Origin: Burkholderiales bacterium Ga0077544
GTDB lineage: Bacteria; Pseudomonadota; Gammaproteobacteria; Burkholderiales; Burkholderiaceae_D
DNA length: 64,000 bases
Direction of reading: 5' to 3'
NCBI GenBank assembly: GCA_001464355.1
Contig: LNEU01000018.1
Span: 62,001 to 126,000, forward strand
Shown here piece after piece: positions 48,710 through 57,919 of this stretch (positions within the stretch are counted from its first letter, which is position 1; the number at the start of each line of letters is the position of its first letter). A model generated the notes under the pieces. The model was given only the letters and a program-made list of their open reading frames with translations. It was not told the DNA's origin and did no database searches. The position numbers were made by a program, and so were the translations under genes.

Positions 48710-48873
48710 GCTTTATCCTTTTATAGATTGATCCAGGTGGTGGGCTTGCTCTGCGATCGAGAGTTTCCGCTACGGAGCAAGCGCATGGACGTACTATGCC
48801 GACATTTATTGTTGAGAAAAATAGCGGTATTATCAAAAGATATTTTCTTGAAAATCAACAATGAGCCGGGGTT

Positions 48874-49755
48874 ATGGATATCAATTCAGACGATTTGAAG
48901 ACCTTTGTGACTGTTATCGATAGCGGAACTTTAGGTGCAGCAGCGAGCAATCTTGGTCAAACCACATCGGCAATCAGTCGCGCCTTGTCGCGACTGGAAG
49001 AGAAGCTGGCGACATCTTTGCTGACACGCACCACGCGCCGCATGGAGTTGACCGACGAAGGGCAGCTGCTGCTAAAGAAAGCGCGTCTTATCCTCGCTGC
49101 AATGGACGAAGCGGAAGAAGCCATCCGCGTGCGGCGTCAGCGACCGAGCGGCAGATTGCGAGTGGACGCGGCAACTCCCTTTGTCCTGCATGCAATCGTG
49201 CCGCATGTGGCCGAATTTCGCGCGCTGTATCCAGAGATTACATTGGAGTTGACCAGCAACGATCAGGTGGCAGACTTGCTTGAACATCGTACTGACATCG
49301 CGATTCGTATCGGGACCTTGCAGGATTCGACCCTGCATGCGCGTGCCTTGAATGCCAATCCTCTTTATTTATTGGCGAGTCCCGAGTATTTGCGACGACA
49401 CGGCACCCCGAGCACACCGGAGGAACTGGCGCAGCATCAACTGCTGGGTTTTTTGCAGTTTGAAACCGGCAATGCGTGGCCGATACGACATAGCGGAGGC
49501 GACACGCTGATCGTGACGCCCGCTATTTTTGCATCCAGTGGTGAAACCCTGCGCGCACTGGCTTTGCATGGGCAGGGTATTGCGAGTCTGGCTGACTTCA
49601 TGACAAGGGAAGATATTGCAGCGGGGCGACTGGTCAAGATACTGGAGGCTTACTACACCGGATATCGGCAACCTATCCATGCCGTGTATTACCGGAATAC
49701 GCAATTATCACGGCGCATCAGTTGCTTCCTCGAATTTTTGCAGCAGAAGCTTTAG
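48874..49755 (+). CDS. LysR family transcriptional regulator
   Basis: A 293-residue LysR protein. The DNA-binding part includes LKTFVTVIDSGTLGAAASNLGQTTSAISRALSRLEEKL and RTTRRMELTDEGQ; the effector domain follows. It is divergent from the SDR gene. The stop is 22 bases before the convergent M15 peptidase stop. The effector is unknown. Confidence 0.92.
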   Translation: MDINSDDLKTFVTVIDSGTLGAAASNLGQTTSAISRALSRLEEKLATSLLTRTTRRMELTDEGQLLLKKARLILAAMDEAEEAIRVRRQRPSGRLRVDAATPFVLHAIVPHVAEFRALYPEITLELTSNDQVADLLEHRTDIAIRIGTLQDSTLHARALNANPLYLLASPEYLRRHGTPSTPEELAQHQLLGFLQFETGNAWPIRHSGGDTLIVTPAIFASSGETLRALALHGQGIASLADFMTREDIAAGRLVKILEAYYTGYRQPIHAVYYRNTQLSRRISCFLEFLQQKL

Positions 49756-49777
49756 CGACAAAAAAATATGGTGGCGA

Positions 49778-50362
49778 TCAATCGTTAATATTGACAGGGA
49801 TATTTATTTCAATGTTTGCTTGCGTTTGAAAGCACCAGTGCCAGGGCTCGTAAATGAATCCCAGCGCATTGTCGCGTGGGTAGGACATTGCAAATCCAAA
49901 ACGTCCGGCATGTTCATTCAGCCAGCGATATGCAGCCGTGTTTTCAAACTCTTCTTCTGTCGCTATACAACCCGGCGTATTGATATCGATTGCGCAACCC
50001 GTGTGATGTTCGCTGTAGCCGGGCGGCGCGCTCAGAGTGAGGATCTGTTCGATAGGCATGCGGCGATCCAGCTTGTTCTGGATGATTTCGATTTGTCTAT
50101 CGATGGAACGGAAGGCAGAGACGACTTCGAGGATCACATCATCCTGTAATGCCGCAGCTTTCATCCCGGCCCATGCTGCAGCAGTTGCCGGCGTCATCAT
50201 GTACTCGCGACCGTCGGCATCGGTGTCACCTAGTGCGAGTTCCTGTGCTTCCAGATAAAACGGCAATTTCTTCTGTGCGATCAACTCCAGCGCAATCCCC
50301 AGCTTTGCCAGTTCGCGATGGATGCGGTTTTCGTATTCGTGATTTCTGATTTCGTTTTTCAT
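49778..50362 (-). CDS. M15 family D-alanyl-D-alanine carboxypeptidase/dipeptidase (VanY-like)
   Basis: A 194-residue zinc peptidase. The VanY signature SEHHTGCAIDI gives the two zinc ligands (His, Asp) and EPWHW gives the catalytic Glu and final His. MMTPATAAAWAGMKAAALQ and SAFRSIDRQIEIIQ are family stretches. There is no signal peptide, so it may act inside the cell or be released on lysis. Likely substrates are D-Ala-D-Ala peptides of peptidoglycan. It is a single gene. Confidence 0.9.
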   Translation of the reverse strand: MKNEIRNHEYENRIHRELAKLGIALELIAQKKLPFYLEAQELALGDTDADGREYMMTPATAAAWAGMKAAALQDDVILEVVSAFRSIDRQIEIIQNKLDRRMPIEQILTLSAPPGYSEHHTGCAIDINTPGCIATEEEFENTAAYRWLNEHAGRFGFAMSYPRDNALGFIYEPWHWCFQTQANIEINIPVNIND

Positions 50363-50513
50363 GCAATTTTTGATACGTCTGGTGATGACGGATCAGCTTA
50401 CGTCGGAATCTGAATGTCTGCAATCCGTGCCGCGTCTGGATTTGCTTGCGGACTGTCTCTACAGCTGTAGAACTGCGCTATCATGCCAGCCAAGCAAAAC
50501 CATGAGGTGACAA

Positions 50514-51104
50514 GTGAACTTGAAAATGAGAAAAAATTCTATTTTTAGCTTATTGCTGCGCGCGCAGTGGTGGGTGAGCGGCATTATTGCAGTGCTTATT
50601 GCGATTATCGCCTGGGCCTTGCTGCCAAGACAATATGCCATGTACGGTGTGTTCACAGGCATGCCGTTCATGGTCATCTGCATCATGGTGCTATGGCGCA
50701 AACGCGGTGAGCCAAGCGCTGCACGCGTAGCCGAAATTTTGCAGGCAACGCGCGCGATGTCCTGGAAGGATTTTTCAATCGAAGTAGAACGCGCATTAGT
50801 ACTTGATGGTTTTGAAGTGCAGCGCATTGACCAGCCGTACGCAGATTTTTCCATTAGCAGTTCAGGTCGCAAGGCTCTCGTCAGTTGCAAACGCTGGAAA
50901 GCGGCGAGCAATGGCATCGAACCTTTGCGCGATTTGCATCATGCGGTGGAGGCGAGCGGTGCCGATTATTCCTTCTATATTACTGCCGGCGAATTGACGC
51001 CGAATGCAATGCAGTTTGCCGTCGATCACAAGATGCGACTGGTGCATGGAGCGGGCCTGGCCAAGTTGTTGCGCGAAATGAAGGTAGCCAAGAGCAAAAT
51101 CTAG
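50514..51104 (+). CDS. Membrane-anchored Mrr-like restriction endonuclease-fold protein
   Basis: A 196-residue protein. Two membrane helices lie at about residues 18-38 and 43-60, and an Mrr_cat-like nuclease domain follows (ARAMSWKDFSIEVERALVLDGF, then the metal site YADFSISSSGRKALVSCKRWK). In Mrr enzymes the last motif is Q/ExK; here it reads SCK, so nuclease activity is uncertain. GTG at 50514 follows GAGGTGA; an ATG 15 bases later is the alternative. Neighbours do not suggest a restriction system. It may cut or bind nucleic acid at the membrane. Confidence 0.75.
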   Translation: MNLKMRKNSIFSLLLRAQWWVSGIIAVLIAIIAWALLPRQYAMYGVFTGMPFMVICIMVLWRKRGEPSAARVAEILQATRAMSWKDFSIEVERALVLDGFEVQRIDQPYADFSISSSGRKALVSCKRWKAASNGIEPLRDLHHAVEASGADYSFYITAGELTPNAMQFAVDHKMRLVHGAGLAKLLREMKVAKSKI

Positions 51105-51145
51105 TTCGCCGATGACGGCCACTTGTGGCGATCAGTGCAGATAAC

Positions 51146-51180
51146 AAAGCGGCAGCAAGATTCGATCTTGCTGCCGCTTT
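51146..51180. terminator. Strong bidirectional terminator
   Basis: AAAGCGGCAGCAAGAT and ATCTTGCTGCCGCTTT form a 16-bp stem with a 3-base TCG loop between the convergent Mrr-like and PAS genes; TTTGTTTTG follows on the plus strand. Confidence 0.88.
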
Positions 51181-51206
51181 GTTTTGTGTTGCGATTTTCG
51201 CCTGCG

Positions 51207-51677
51207 TTAGCTTGTCGCGCTACCGGATTTTTCGGCTAGCGCTTTTTCCAGTTCGGTGATACGCACGCGTTGTGCCTTGTCGTTGGTGAAACGTTCGGTG
51301 ATATCTCTGGCGACTGCCAGTGCACCGAGAATTTTTCCTGATTCATCACGCACCATGCCGAAACTCATGTCTATGTAAATCTGGCTACCGTCTTTATGCA
51401 TGGAGCGGGTGGTCAGTACTTTGTCGACGTATTTCATTTCGCCCGTGGCAACAGCATGATCGAAGCCTTTGTTATGCGCCTGCAGCATGCGTTCGGGGAT
51501 GATGATGTCGAGCGGGCCGCCAATCACGTCAACTGCAGCATGACCGAAAATTCTTTCTGCTCCGCTATTCCATACCTGGATCAAACCGGCAGGATCTGCA
51601 AAAATAATTGCATCCGGTGCCTGCTCGACGATTGCCTTGGATAAAGCCAGATCCAGAGTGCTGGTGTTATTGCTCAT
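51207..51677 (-). CDS. Stand-alone PAS domain protein
   Basis: A 156-residue soluble protein with one PAS domain (about residues 14-130: QAPDAIIFADPAGLIQVWNSGAERIFG, GRKIFG-like PERMLQAHNKGF, then TTRSMHKDGSQIYIDMSFGMV, and a PAC segment ALAVARDITERF), plus a helical tail (ITELEKALAEK). No output domain is fused, so it must act through a partner. It is likely a heme, flavin or small-ligand sensor. It lies 80 bases ahead of the HPP-CBS gene on the same strand. Confidence 0.88.
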   Translation of the reverse strand: MSNNTSTLDLALSKAIVEQAPDAIIFADPAGLIQVWNSGAERIFGHAAVDVIGGPLDIIIPERMLQAHNKGFDHAVATGEMKYVDKVLTTRSMHKDGSQIYIDMSFGMVRDESGKILGALAVARDITERFTNDKAQRVRITELEKALAEKSGSATS

Positions 51678-51757
51678 GTTTTATTCTCCTGTAGTTCATT
51701 CTGATATTCATTTCGATCATGCGTTGCGGTAGTGCATTTGCACAAAATATGAACGGT

Positions 51758-52930
51758 TTAACTGCCTTCGGCAAGGCCGTGTTCGAAAAGTGCTGCAATC
51801 ATGTCGCTCTGTGAAATCATTCCAAGCAATCTTCCCTGCTCATCGATTACCGGCATCTGGTGCACTTCAGCATCTGACATCAGCGGTACCAGATCGACAA
51901 TAGACTGATTGGCGTCGGCCGTGTACACCTCTTTCGTCATGATCTGGCCGACGACTTCGTGTTTTTCCGTATGTGTCAGTTGCGAAGGGCGCAGCAAATT
52001 GCTCAGCCTTTGTCCCAGTCCTTCATGTAATTCGATTTCTGCATGATGCAAGAAGTCTGCCTTGGTCACGATACCGATCACACGGCGTCCTCTATCGATC
52101 ACTGGCAATGCCGTTAAATCGTGCGACTGCAACTTGGCCCAGGCTTCTGCCAGCTCGGTACCGAATTCGACACTGACGACATCTTTGGACATGATGCCGG
52201 AACACTTTACCTCACCCATGCGACGGCGGTAGGCCTGCATTTCGGTCTGCAGCATGATCGATTCAAGATCGGCGCGGCTAATATCGAGTATCTGGTTGTA
52301 GCGCGTCAACACGGTATCCAGATCGCTGGGCGTGATGCCGATACGCTCGGTCGGTGCGACGTCGGTCGTGTTGTGTTTGCTGCTGCGGTCCGGTTGCGCC
52401 ACATGCGGATAGCGACGTCCGGTTGCGTTATTGAAGAATAATGCAGTCAATAATAGCAACAGGGAGTTGAGTGCAACCGGTATCAGGACAAAGCTGTAAC
52501 CCATTGCTTCTACCGCCGGTCCGCCGAGTACGGCGGTCAATGCCACGGCACCGCTGGGAGGATGAATGCAGCGAAAGGCAAACATGCCGGCGATCGCCAG
52601 GGCGGCGGCGAGGCCGGCGGCCAGGATAGGTTCGCCGACCATTTTGGCGCACGTCACACCGATGATTGCCGCGAGTATATTGCCGCCCATGATCGACCAC
52701 GGTTGTGCCAAAGGGCTGGCGGGTACTGCAAACAACAATACAGAAGACGCACCCATGGGGGCGATCAGCCACATCGCATGCACGTCTTTGCCGAGAATAA
52801 GATAAGTGGTGAGGCCGGTCAGAACCAGGCCGAATAATGCGCCTGAGCAGGCACGCATTTTTTCATAGCGATCGACGGAGCCCGGCGCCGGGAAAATGCG
52901 GAGTAGCCACTGCCATTTCGATTGAACCAT
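51758..52930 (-). CDS. HPP family membrane protein with two C-terminal CBS domains
   Basis: A 390-residue protein. About residues 25-165 are the HPP domain with four to five membrane helices (GASSVLLFAVPASPLAQPW, CIHPPSGAVALTAVLGGP holds the HPPSGA signature). After a linker, two CBS domains span about 245-385 (GIMSKDVVSVEFGTELAEAW, ALPVIDRGRRVIGIVTKADF; QIMTKEVYTADANQSIVDLVP, QMPVIDEQGRLLGMISQSD). HPP proteins are linked to nitrite transport in plants and algae; the bacterial CBS form is thought to be controlled by adenine nucleotides. The substrate here is open. Confidence 0.88.
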   Translation of the reverse strand: MVQSKWQWLLRIFPAPGSVDRYEKMRACSGALFGLVLTGLTTYLILGKDVHAMWLIAPMGASSVLLFAVPASPLAQPWSIMGGNILAAIIGVTCAKMVGEPILAAGLAAALAIAGMFAFRCIHPPSGAVALTAVLGGPAVEAMGYSFVLIPVALNSLLLLLTALFFNNATGRRYPHVAQPDRSSKHNTTDVAPTERIGITPSDLDTVLTRYNQILDISRADLESIMLQTEMQAYRRRMGEVKCSGIMSKDVVSVEFGTELAEAWAKLQSHDLTALPVIDRGRRVIGIVTKADFLHHAEIELHEGLGQRLSNLLRPSQLTHTEKHEVVGQIMTKEVYTADANQSIVDLVPLMSDAEVHQMPVIDEQGRLLGMISQSDMIAALFEHGLAEGS

Positions 52931-53469
52931 GCTGCTCCTAACAAAATACCTGATGTGCTCTTATGCGCTATTCCGTGCTCTTGCAGCGCAACCAAATGCC
53001 GGTCTACGTTGTAGCCCTATGCAGCATGGTTGATGCGCATGCTGCGATGGTCAGGTGAAATCACCATGATGATTTCGTTGATCCGGACAGGTAAGGATTT
53101 GTGTTTCAAGGGTGGAAGTTTAAATATGTTGCATTTTAAATGCAAGTATATTTGGCATGTCTGACTGCAAGCGGGAATGCCTCAGAATTTATTTGGTTAT
53201 GACAGGCACTATGTCATTGCAAGCGTGGTCACGGGCGTTGCAAAATATCATAACAAAAAAGCAGGGCAGCTGAATTGATCGGCCTGATTATCCAGGCGCA
53301 TCCAGCCCGGCGGCTATCCTCAACGTTCCGTTTAATGCCACAGGTTAAAAACATTCATCTCAGGAATGAAGCCGAAGAAATAAAATGGCGCATCGAACAA
53401 TAAAGACCTGCATGATTGCATGCAGCCAGCGTATCAATCCGAATTGAGCGTTTAAAAGGAAGCCATCCC
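52931..53469. other. Intergenic region before the lactate dehydrogenase-like gene
   Basis: No gene is supported. It contains a perfect dyad TTGCATTT-T-AAATGCAA at 53129-53145 and CTGCATG-ATTG-CATGCAG at 53408-53425, the second just upstream of the oxidase start. They may be regulator sites. Confidence 0.5.
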
Positions 53470-54615
53470 ATGCCCATCATCACCAATATCGAAGATTTGC
53501 GCGTATTGGCGCAACAGCGCGTGCCCCGCATGTTCTACGATTACGCCGACTCCGGTTCATGGACCGAATCGACGTATCGCGCCAATAGCAGCGACTTCGC
53601 CAAAATGAAGTTCCGCCAGCGGGTCGCGGTAAACATGGCCAACCGCACGCTGAAAACCACGATGATCGGACAGGACGTGCACATGCCGGTGGCAATTGCA
53701 CCGACCGGATTGACAGGCATGCAGCATGCTGATGGCGAGATACTCGCAGCCAAAGCGGCGGAAAAATTCGGCATTCCCTTTACGCTGTCGACGATGAGCA
53801 TATGCTCGATCGAGGATATTGCCGCGCATACCAGCAAGCCGTTCTGGTTCCAGCTGTATGTGATGAAGGATCGCGCGTTTATTGAAAGACTGATAGAGCG
53901 CGCCAGAGTTGCAGGTTGTTCGGCACTGGTCTTGACGCTGGATTTGCAGATTCTGGGTCAGCGCCACAAGGATTTGAAGAACGGCTTGTCCGCTCCGCCA
54001 AAACTGACGTTGGCGAATATCATCAACATGATGAGCAAGCCGCGCTGGTGCATGGGCATGCTGGGCACCAAGCGTCGCGGCTTCGGCAATATTGTCGGGC
54101 ACGCGAGCGACGTATCGGACATGTCATCGCTGTCGTCATGGACTTCGCAGCAGTTCGATCCGCTGCTGTCATGGAAAGACGTCGAATGGATCAAGAAGTG
54201 CTGGGGCGGCAAGTTGATCATCAAGGGCATCATGGATGCAGAAGATGCAAAACTGGCAGTTGCCAGCGGTGCCGATGCCTTGATCGTATCGAATCACGGT
54301 GGCCGTCAGCTGGATGGCGCCTTGTCCAGCATTGCCGCATTGCCTAGCATCGTCGATGCGGTCGGTGACCAGATAGAGGTACATATGGATGGCGGCATCC
54401 GCTCCGGTCAGGATGTGATCAAGGCGCTTGCGCTCGGTGCAAAGGGCACGTATATCGGCCGTTCCTTCTTGTATGGTTTGGGTGCAATGGGTGAAGAGGG
54501 TGTGACCAAATGCCTGGAAATCATTGAGCGCGAACTGGACTTGACGATGGCATTTTGCGGTGTCACCGATGTGAAGAATGTGGACAAGAAAATCCTGATT
54601 CCCGGAACTTACTGA
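53470..54615 (+). CDS. FMN-dependent alpha-hydroxy-acid dehydrogenase (LldD type)
   Basis: A 381-residue FMN-dependent alpha-hydroxy acid oxidase or dehydrogenase, probably L-lactate dehydrogenase. MFYDYADSGSWTE, IAPTGLTGMQHADGEI, FQLYVMKDR and the catalytic SNHGGRQLDGALSSIAALP with its active histidine are clear, as is the phosphate-binding DGGIRSGQDVIKALALGAKG. The start is the ATG at 53470 behind AAAGGA; the in-frame reading from 53416 adds 18 residues without family match. The exact acid (lactate, glycolate, mandelate) is not read from the sequence. It is a single gene. Confidence 0.92.
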   Translation: MPIITNIEDLRVLAQQRVPRMFYDYADSGSWTESTYRANSSDFAKMKFRQRVAVNMANRTLKTTMIGQDVHMPVAIAPTGLTGMQHADGEILAAKAAEKFGIPFTLSTMSICSIEDIAAHTSKPFWFQLYVMKDRAFIERLIERARVAGCSALVLTLDLQILGQRHKDLKNGLSAPPKLTLANIINMMSKPRWCMGMLGTKRRGFGNIVGHASDVSDMSSLSSWTSQQFDPLLSWKDVEWIKKCWGGKLIIKGIMDAEDAKLAVASGADALIVSNHGGRQLDGALSSIAALPSIVDAVGDQIEVHMDGGIRSGQDVIKALALGAKGTYIGRSFLYGLGAMGEEGVTKCLEIIERELDLTMAFCGVTDVKNVDKKILIPGTY

Positions 54616-54654
54616 TCGCAGATTCAATAGCAGCCGTGGATAGACGCACCAGTC

Positions 54655-57600
54655 TCACTGGAAGTCGCGGCTGCTGATCGCGAGTTCGCCCAACAAGTGT
54701 GAGTGATCGACGATGCGTTTTGCCACCAGATGGTGAACACCCTCCCTGGTTTGCCAGATGCCGTACACGGTCATCAATTGCGCATTCAATATTTCCTTGC
54801 GCTGTTTTTCCACCAGCGCTGGCCAGATGATGACGTTGGTGATGCCGCTTTCATCTTCCAGCGTGACAAACATGGTGCCCTTGGCGGTTGGCGGCCGCTG
54901 CCGCATCGTGACAATGCCGGTGGTGCGCGCAATCTTGCGGTCGGCGAAGCCCCTCAATTCGAGTGACGTGGACAGGTTCATTTGCTTCAGGCGCGGTCGC
55001 AGCAAGGCAAGCGGGTGACGGTTCAGCGTTAATCCGAGACTGGCGTAATCGGCGACGATTTCCTGCCCTTCGCTGGCTTGCGGCAAGATCAAGGGCGCTT
55101 CCGCAATAGGTGCATTACGCAATAATGCGGAGGCTGGTCGCATTCCCGCCACTTCCCATTTGGCCTGGCGTCTATGTCCGCTTAGCGGCAGCAAGACATT
55201 AGCGCGGGCGAGGGCGCCCAGTTCATTTTGATCGAGTGCGGCACGACGCGCGAGATCGTCCACGCTGGCAAAAACGTAATGCGTACGCGCTGCCACTATT
55301 CTTGTCGCGGCAGCTATCGATAATCCTTTGACCATGTGCAAGCCGAGACGTACCGGCGGCATGGCGGATGTCATGTTTTCCAGTGTGGATTCGATATCGC
55401 TGATAGTGATGTCGACCGGATGCACGATGACGCCGTGCCGCCGCGCATCCTGCACTAGTTGCGACGCGGAATAAAAGCCCATCGGTTGCGAGTTGAGCAA
55501 GGCCGCAAGAAAAGCGGAAGGGTAATGGCATTTGATCCATGCCGAGACATACACCAGCAAGGCAAAGCTGGCGGCATGCGATTCGGGGAAGCCGTATTCG
55601 CCAAAGCCCTTGATCTGTTCGAACAGGCGGTCGGCAAATTCCGCCGCGTAGCCATTTTTGATGAGGCCTTTTTTTAATTTTTCACCATGCTTTTCAAGAT
55701 TGCCTTTGCGCTTCCATGCCGCCATCGAGCGTCTGAGCTCATCGGCTTCGCCGGGAGAAAAGTCTGCCGCCAGCACCGCGATCTGCATCACCTGTTCCTG
55801 AAAGATAGGTACGCCGCAGGTACGTTCCAGGGCTTTTTGGATGGCCGGCCCCGGATAGCTGATTTGATTTTTTGGCATATGCCGCTGCTTCAGATACGGA
55901 TGCACCATGCCACCCTGTATCGGGCCTGGCCGCACTATCGCGACTTGTACCACCAGATCGTAATATTGCTGCGGACGCAGACGCGGTAGCATGGACATTT
56001 GCGCCCGCGATTCGATCTGAAACACGCCTATGGTGTCTGCCAGGCAAATCATCTCGTAGGTTTTGCTGTCCTTGTCGTGAATATCCTGCATCTCGAAAGG
56101 GGCGCCGCGTTGCACGCTGATCATGTCCAGCGCACGCCGGATGGCCGACAGCATGCCCAGGGCCAGTACATCGACTTTCAGCAAGCCGAGCGCATCCAGA
56201 TCGTCCTTGTCCCATTCGATGACGCTGCGATCCTTCATGGCTGCGTTTTCTATCGGCACCAGTCGCGCCAGGCTGTCCTGGGCAATCACGAAGCCACCTG
56301 TGTGTTGCGACAGATGGCGCGGAAAACCGATCAGGGTTTGCGTCAATTCCACCAGTTTTTGCACGATGGACGATTGCGGATCGAAACCGCTTTCGCGCAG
56401 CCGTTGTTCGTTGACTTCGCGCCCATCCCACCATTTGTGCGAACTGGACAGACGGTTGACTTGTTCAAAGTCGAGACCAAGTGCCTTGCCGACATCCTTC
56501 ATCGCCGAGCGCGGTCGGTAGGTGATCAGCGCGGCGGTCAGTGCCGCCCGATGGCGGCCGTATTTTTGGTAAATGTATTGCATCACTTCTTCGCGCCGTT
56601 GATGCTCGAAGTCGACGTCTATGTCCGGCGGTTCATTGCGCTCACGCGAGATGAAGCGCTCGAACAATACGCTGCTGCGTTGTGGGTCGACTTCGGTAAT
56701 GCCCAGGCAATAGCAAACGATGGAGTTGGCGGCCGAGCCGCGCCCCTGGCACAGGATGTTCTTGCTGCGGGCGAATTTGACGATGTCGTACACGGTAAGG
56801 AAATACGGCTCGTAATGGAGCTCGCTGATCAGCGTCAGTTCATGCTCGATTTGCAGGCGAAATTTTTCGGGAAAATTATTCTTGAAACGCCATTGTGTCG
56901 CCCCTTCGAATGTCAGGCGGCGTAAATAACCGGACAGGGTTTCGCCGACCGGCACGATTTCTTGCGGGTATTCATAGCGCAATTCATCCAGCGAAAAAGT
57001 GCAGAGGCTGGCCAACCGGATGGTTTCTTCCAGTAAGGGCTGCGGGTAAATTTGCGCCAGACGCAGGCGTGAGCGCAAATGCTGTTCGGCATTTGGCTGC
57101 AACTCCAGCCCGCATTCGGCTACCGATTTACCCAAACGCACCGCGGTTAGCGTGTCTTGCAATGGTTTGCGCGAGCGTACATGCATCAGTACATCGCCGC
57201 TCGCGAGCAAGGGTACGGCGGTTTTCTCCGAGATGGCTGTTAGCTGATCCAGCCAGTATTCATCGTCGCAGTGATGCAGCAATTCGACGGCCATCCATGC
57301 GCGGGCAGGGAAGGTGTGCATCAGCCATGCGGCTTGTTCTTCGATTTCTGTTCGTGTGCAGTGGTGTTGCGGGATCAAAATGGCCAGGCAATCCGGCAAG
57401 AATGCCAGATGAGCGGCGCTGCTTTTCGGCTCGAGGCGCTCATCGAAATCTTTGCGATACAGCGTATAGCAACCTTTGGCGGCACGCCGTCGCCCCAGCG
57501 TGATCAGCTCGGATAGATTGCCGTAGCCGTTACGGTTACAGGCTAGCAAGACCAGTTTGGTACCACAGGCTAGCTTGATTTCGCTGCCTATGATCAGATG

Positions 57601-57792
57601 CAGCTTCTGTTTCTTGGCCTCCACGTGCGCGCGCACGACGCCGGCCAGCGAGCATTCATCGGTGAGCGCCAGGCTGCGGTAACCCAGATCGCAAGCGCGT
57701 TGCACCAATTCTTCCGGATGTGATGCTCCTTGCAGGAAACTGAAATTCGAACGGCAGTGCAGTTCGGCGTAGGAAGGTAGAAGCGCTGACAT
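54655..57792 (-). CDS. dnaE2: Error-prone DNA polymerase III alpha subunit DnaE2
   Basis: A 1045-residue C-family polymerase for translesion synthesis. The PHP domain begins YAELHCRSNFSFLQGASHPEE, the catalytic aspartates lie in PPDIDVDFEHQRREEVMQY, and the finger/thumb parts are complete. An OB-fold follows near the C-terminus (RKIARTTGIVTMRQRPPTAK). It is the third gene of the SOS cassette and acts with ImuA and ImuB to bypass lesions and raise mutation. Length is typical of DnaE2 (about 1050). Confidence 0.95.
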   Translation of the reverse strand: MSALLPSYAELHCRSNFSFLQGASHPEELVQRACDLGYRSLALTDECSLAGVVRAHVEAKKQKLHLIIGSEIKLACGTKLVLLACNRNGYGNLSELITLGRRRAAKGCYTLYRKDFDERLEPKSSAAHLAFLPDCLAILIPQHHCTRTEIEEQAAWLMHTFPARAWMAVELLHHCDDEYWLDQLTAISEKTAVPLLASGDVLMHVRSRKPLQDTLTAVRLGKSVAECGLELQPNAEQHLRSRLRLAQIYPQPLLEETIRLASLCTFSLDELRYEYPQEIVPVGETLSGYLRRLTFEGATQWRFKNNFPEKFRLQIEHELTLISELHYEPYFLTVYDIVKFARSKNILCQGRGSAANSIVCYCLGITEVDPQRSSVLFERFISRERNEPPDIDVDFEHQRREEVMQYIYQKYGRHRAALTAALITYRPRSAMKDVGKALGLDFEQVNRLSSSHKWWDGREVNEQRLRESGFDPQSSIVQKLVELTQTLIGFPRHLSQHTGGFVIAQDSLARLVPIENAAMKDRSVIEWDKDDLDALGLLKVDVLALGMLSAIRRALDMISVQRGAPFEMQDIHDKDSKTYEMICLADTIGVFQIESRAQMSMLPRLRPQQYYDLVVQVAIVRPGPIQGGMVHPYLKQRHMPKNQISYPGPAIQKALERTCGVPIFQEQVMQIAVLAADFSPGEADELRRSMAAWKRKGNLEKHGEKLKKGLIKNGYAAEFADRLFEQIKGFGEYGFPESHAASFALLVYVSAWIKCHYPSAFLAALLNSQPMGFYSASQLVQDARRHGVIVHPVDITISDIESTLENMTSAMPPVRLGLHMVKGLSIAAATRIVAARTHYVFASVDDLARRAALDQNELGALARANVLLPLSGHRRQAKWEVAGMRPASALLRNAPIAEAPLILPQASEGQEIVADYASLGLTLNRHPLALLRPRLKQMNLSTSLELRGFADRKIARTTGIVTMRQRPPTAKGTMFVTLEDESGITNVIIWPALVEKQRKEILNAQLMTVYGIWQTREGVHHLVAKRIVDHSHLLGELAISSRDFQ

Positions 57793-57919
57793 ACGTAAAA
57801 TTTGGCATTCATTTTCAATAAATCTGAATGTTCGCTCACGCTGATAATTAGCATTTGCCTATGAAATTTAAATAAATAATGAAAATATGATTTTTAAATT
57901 GCGAGCGATCGTTCAATTT

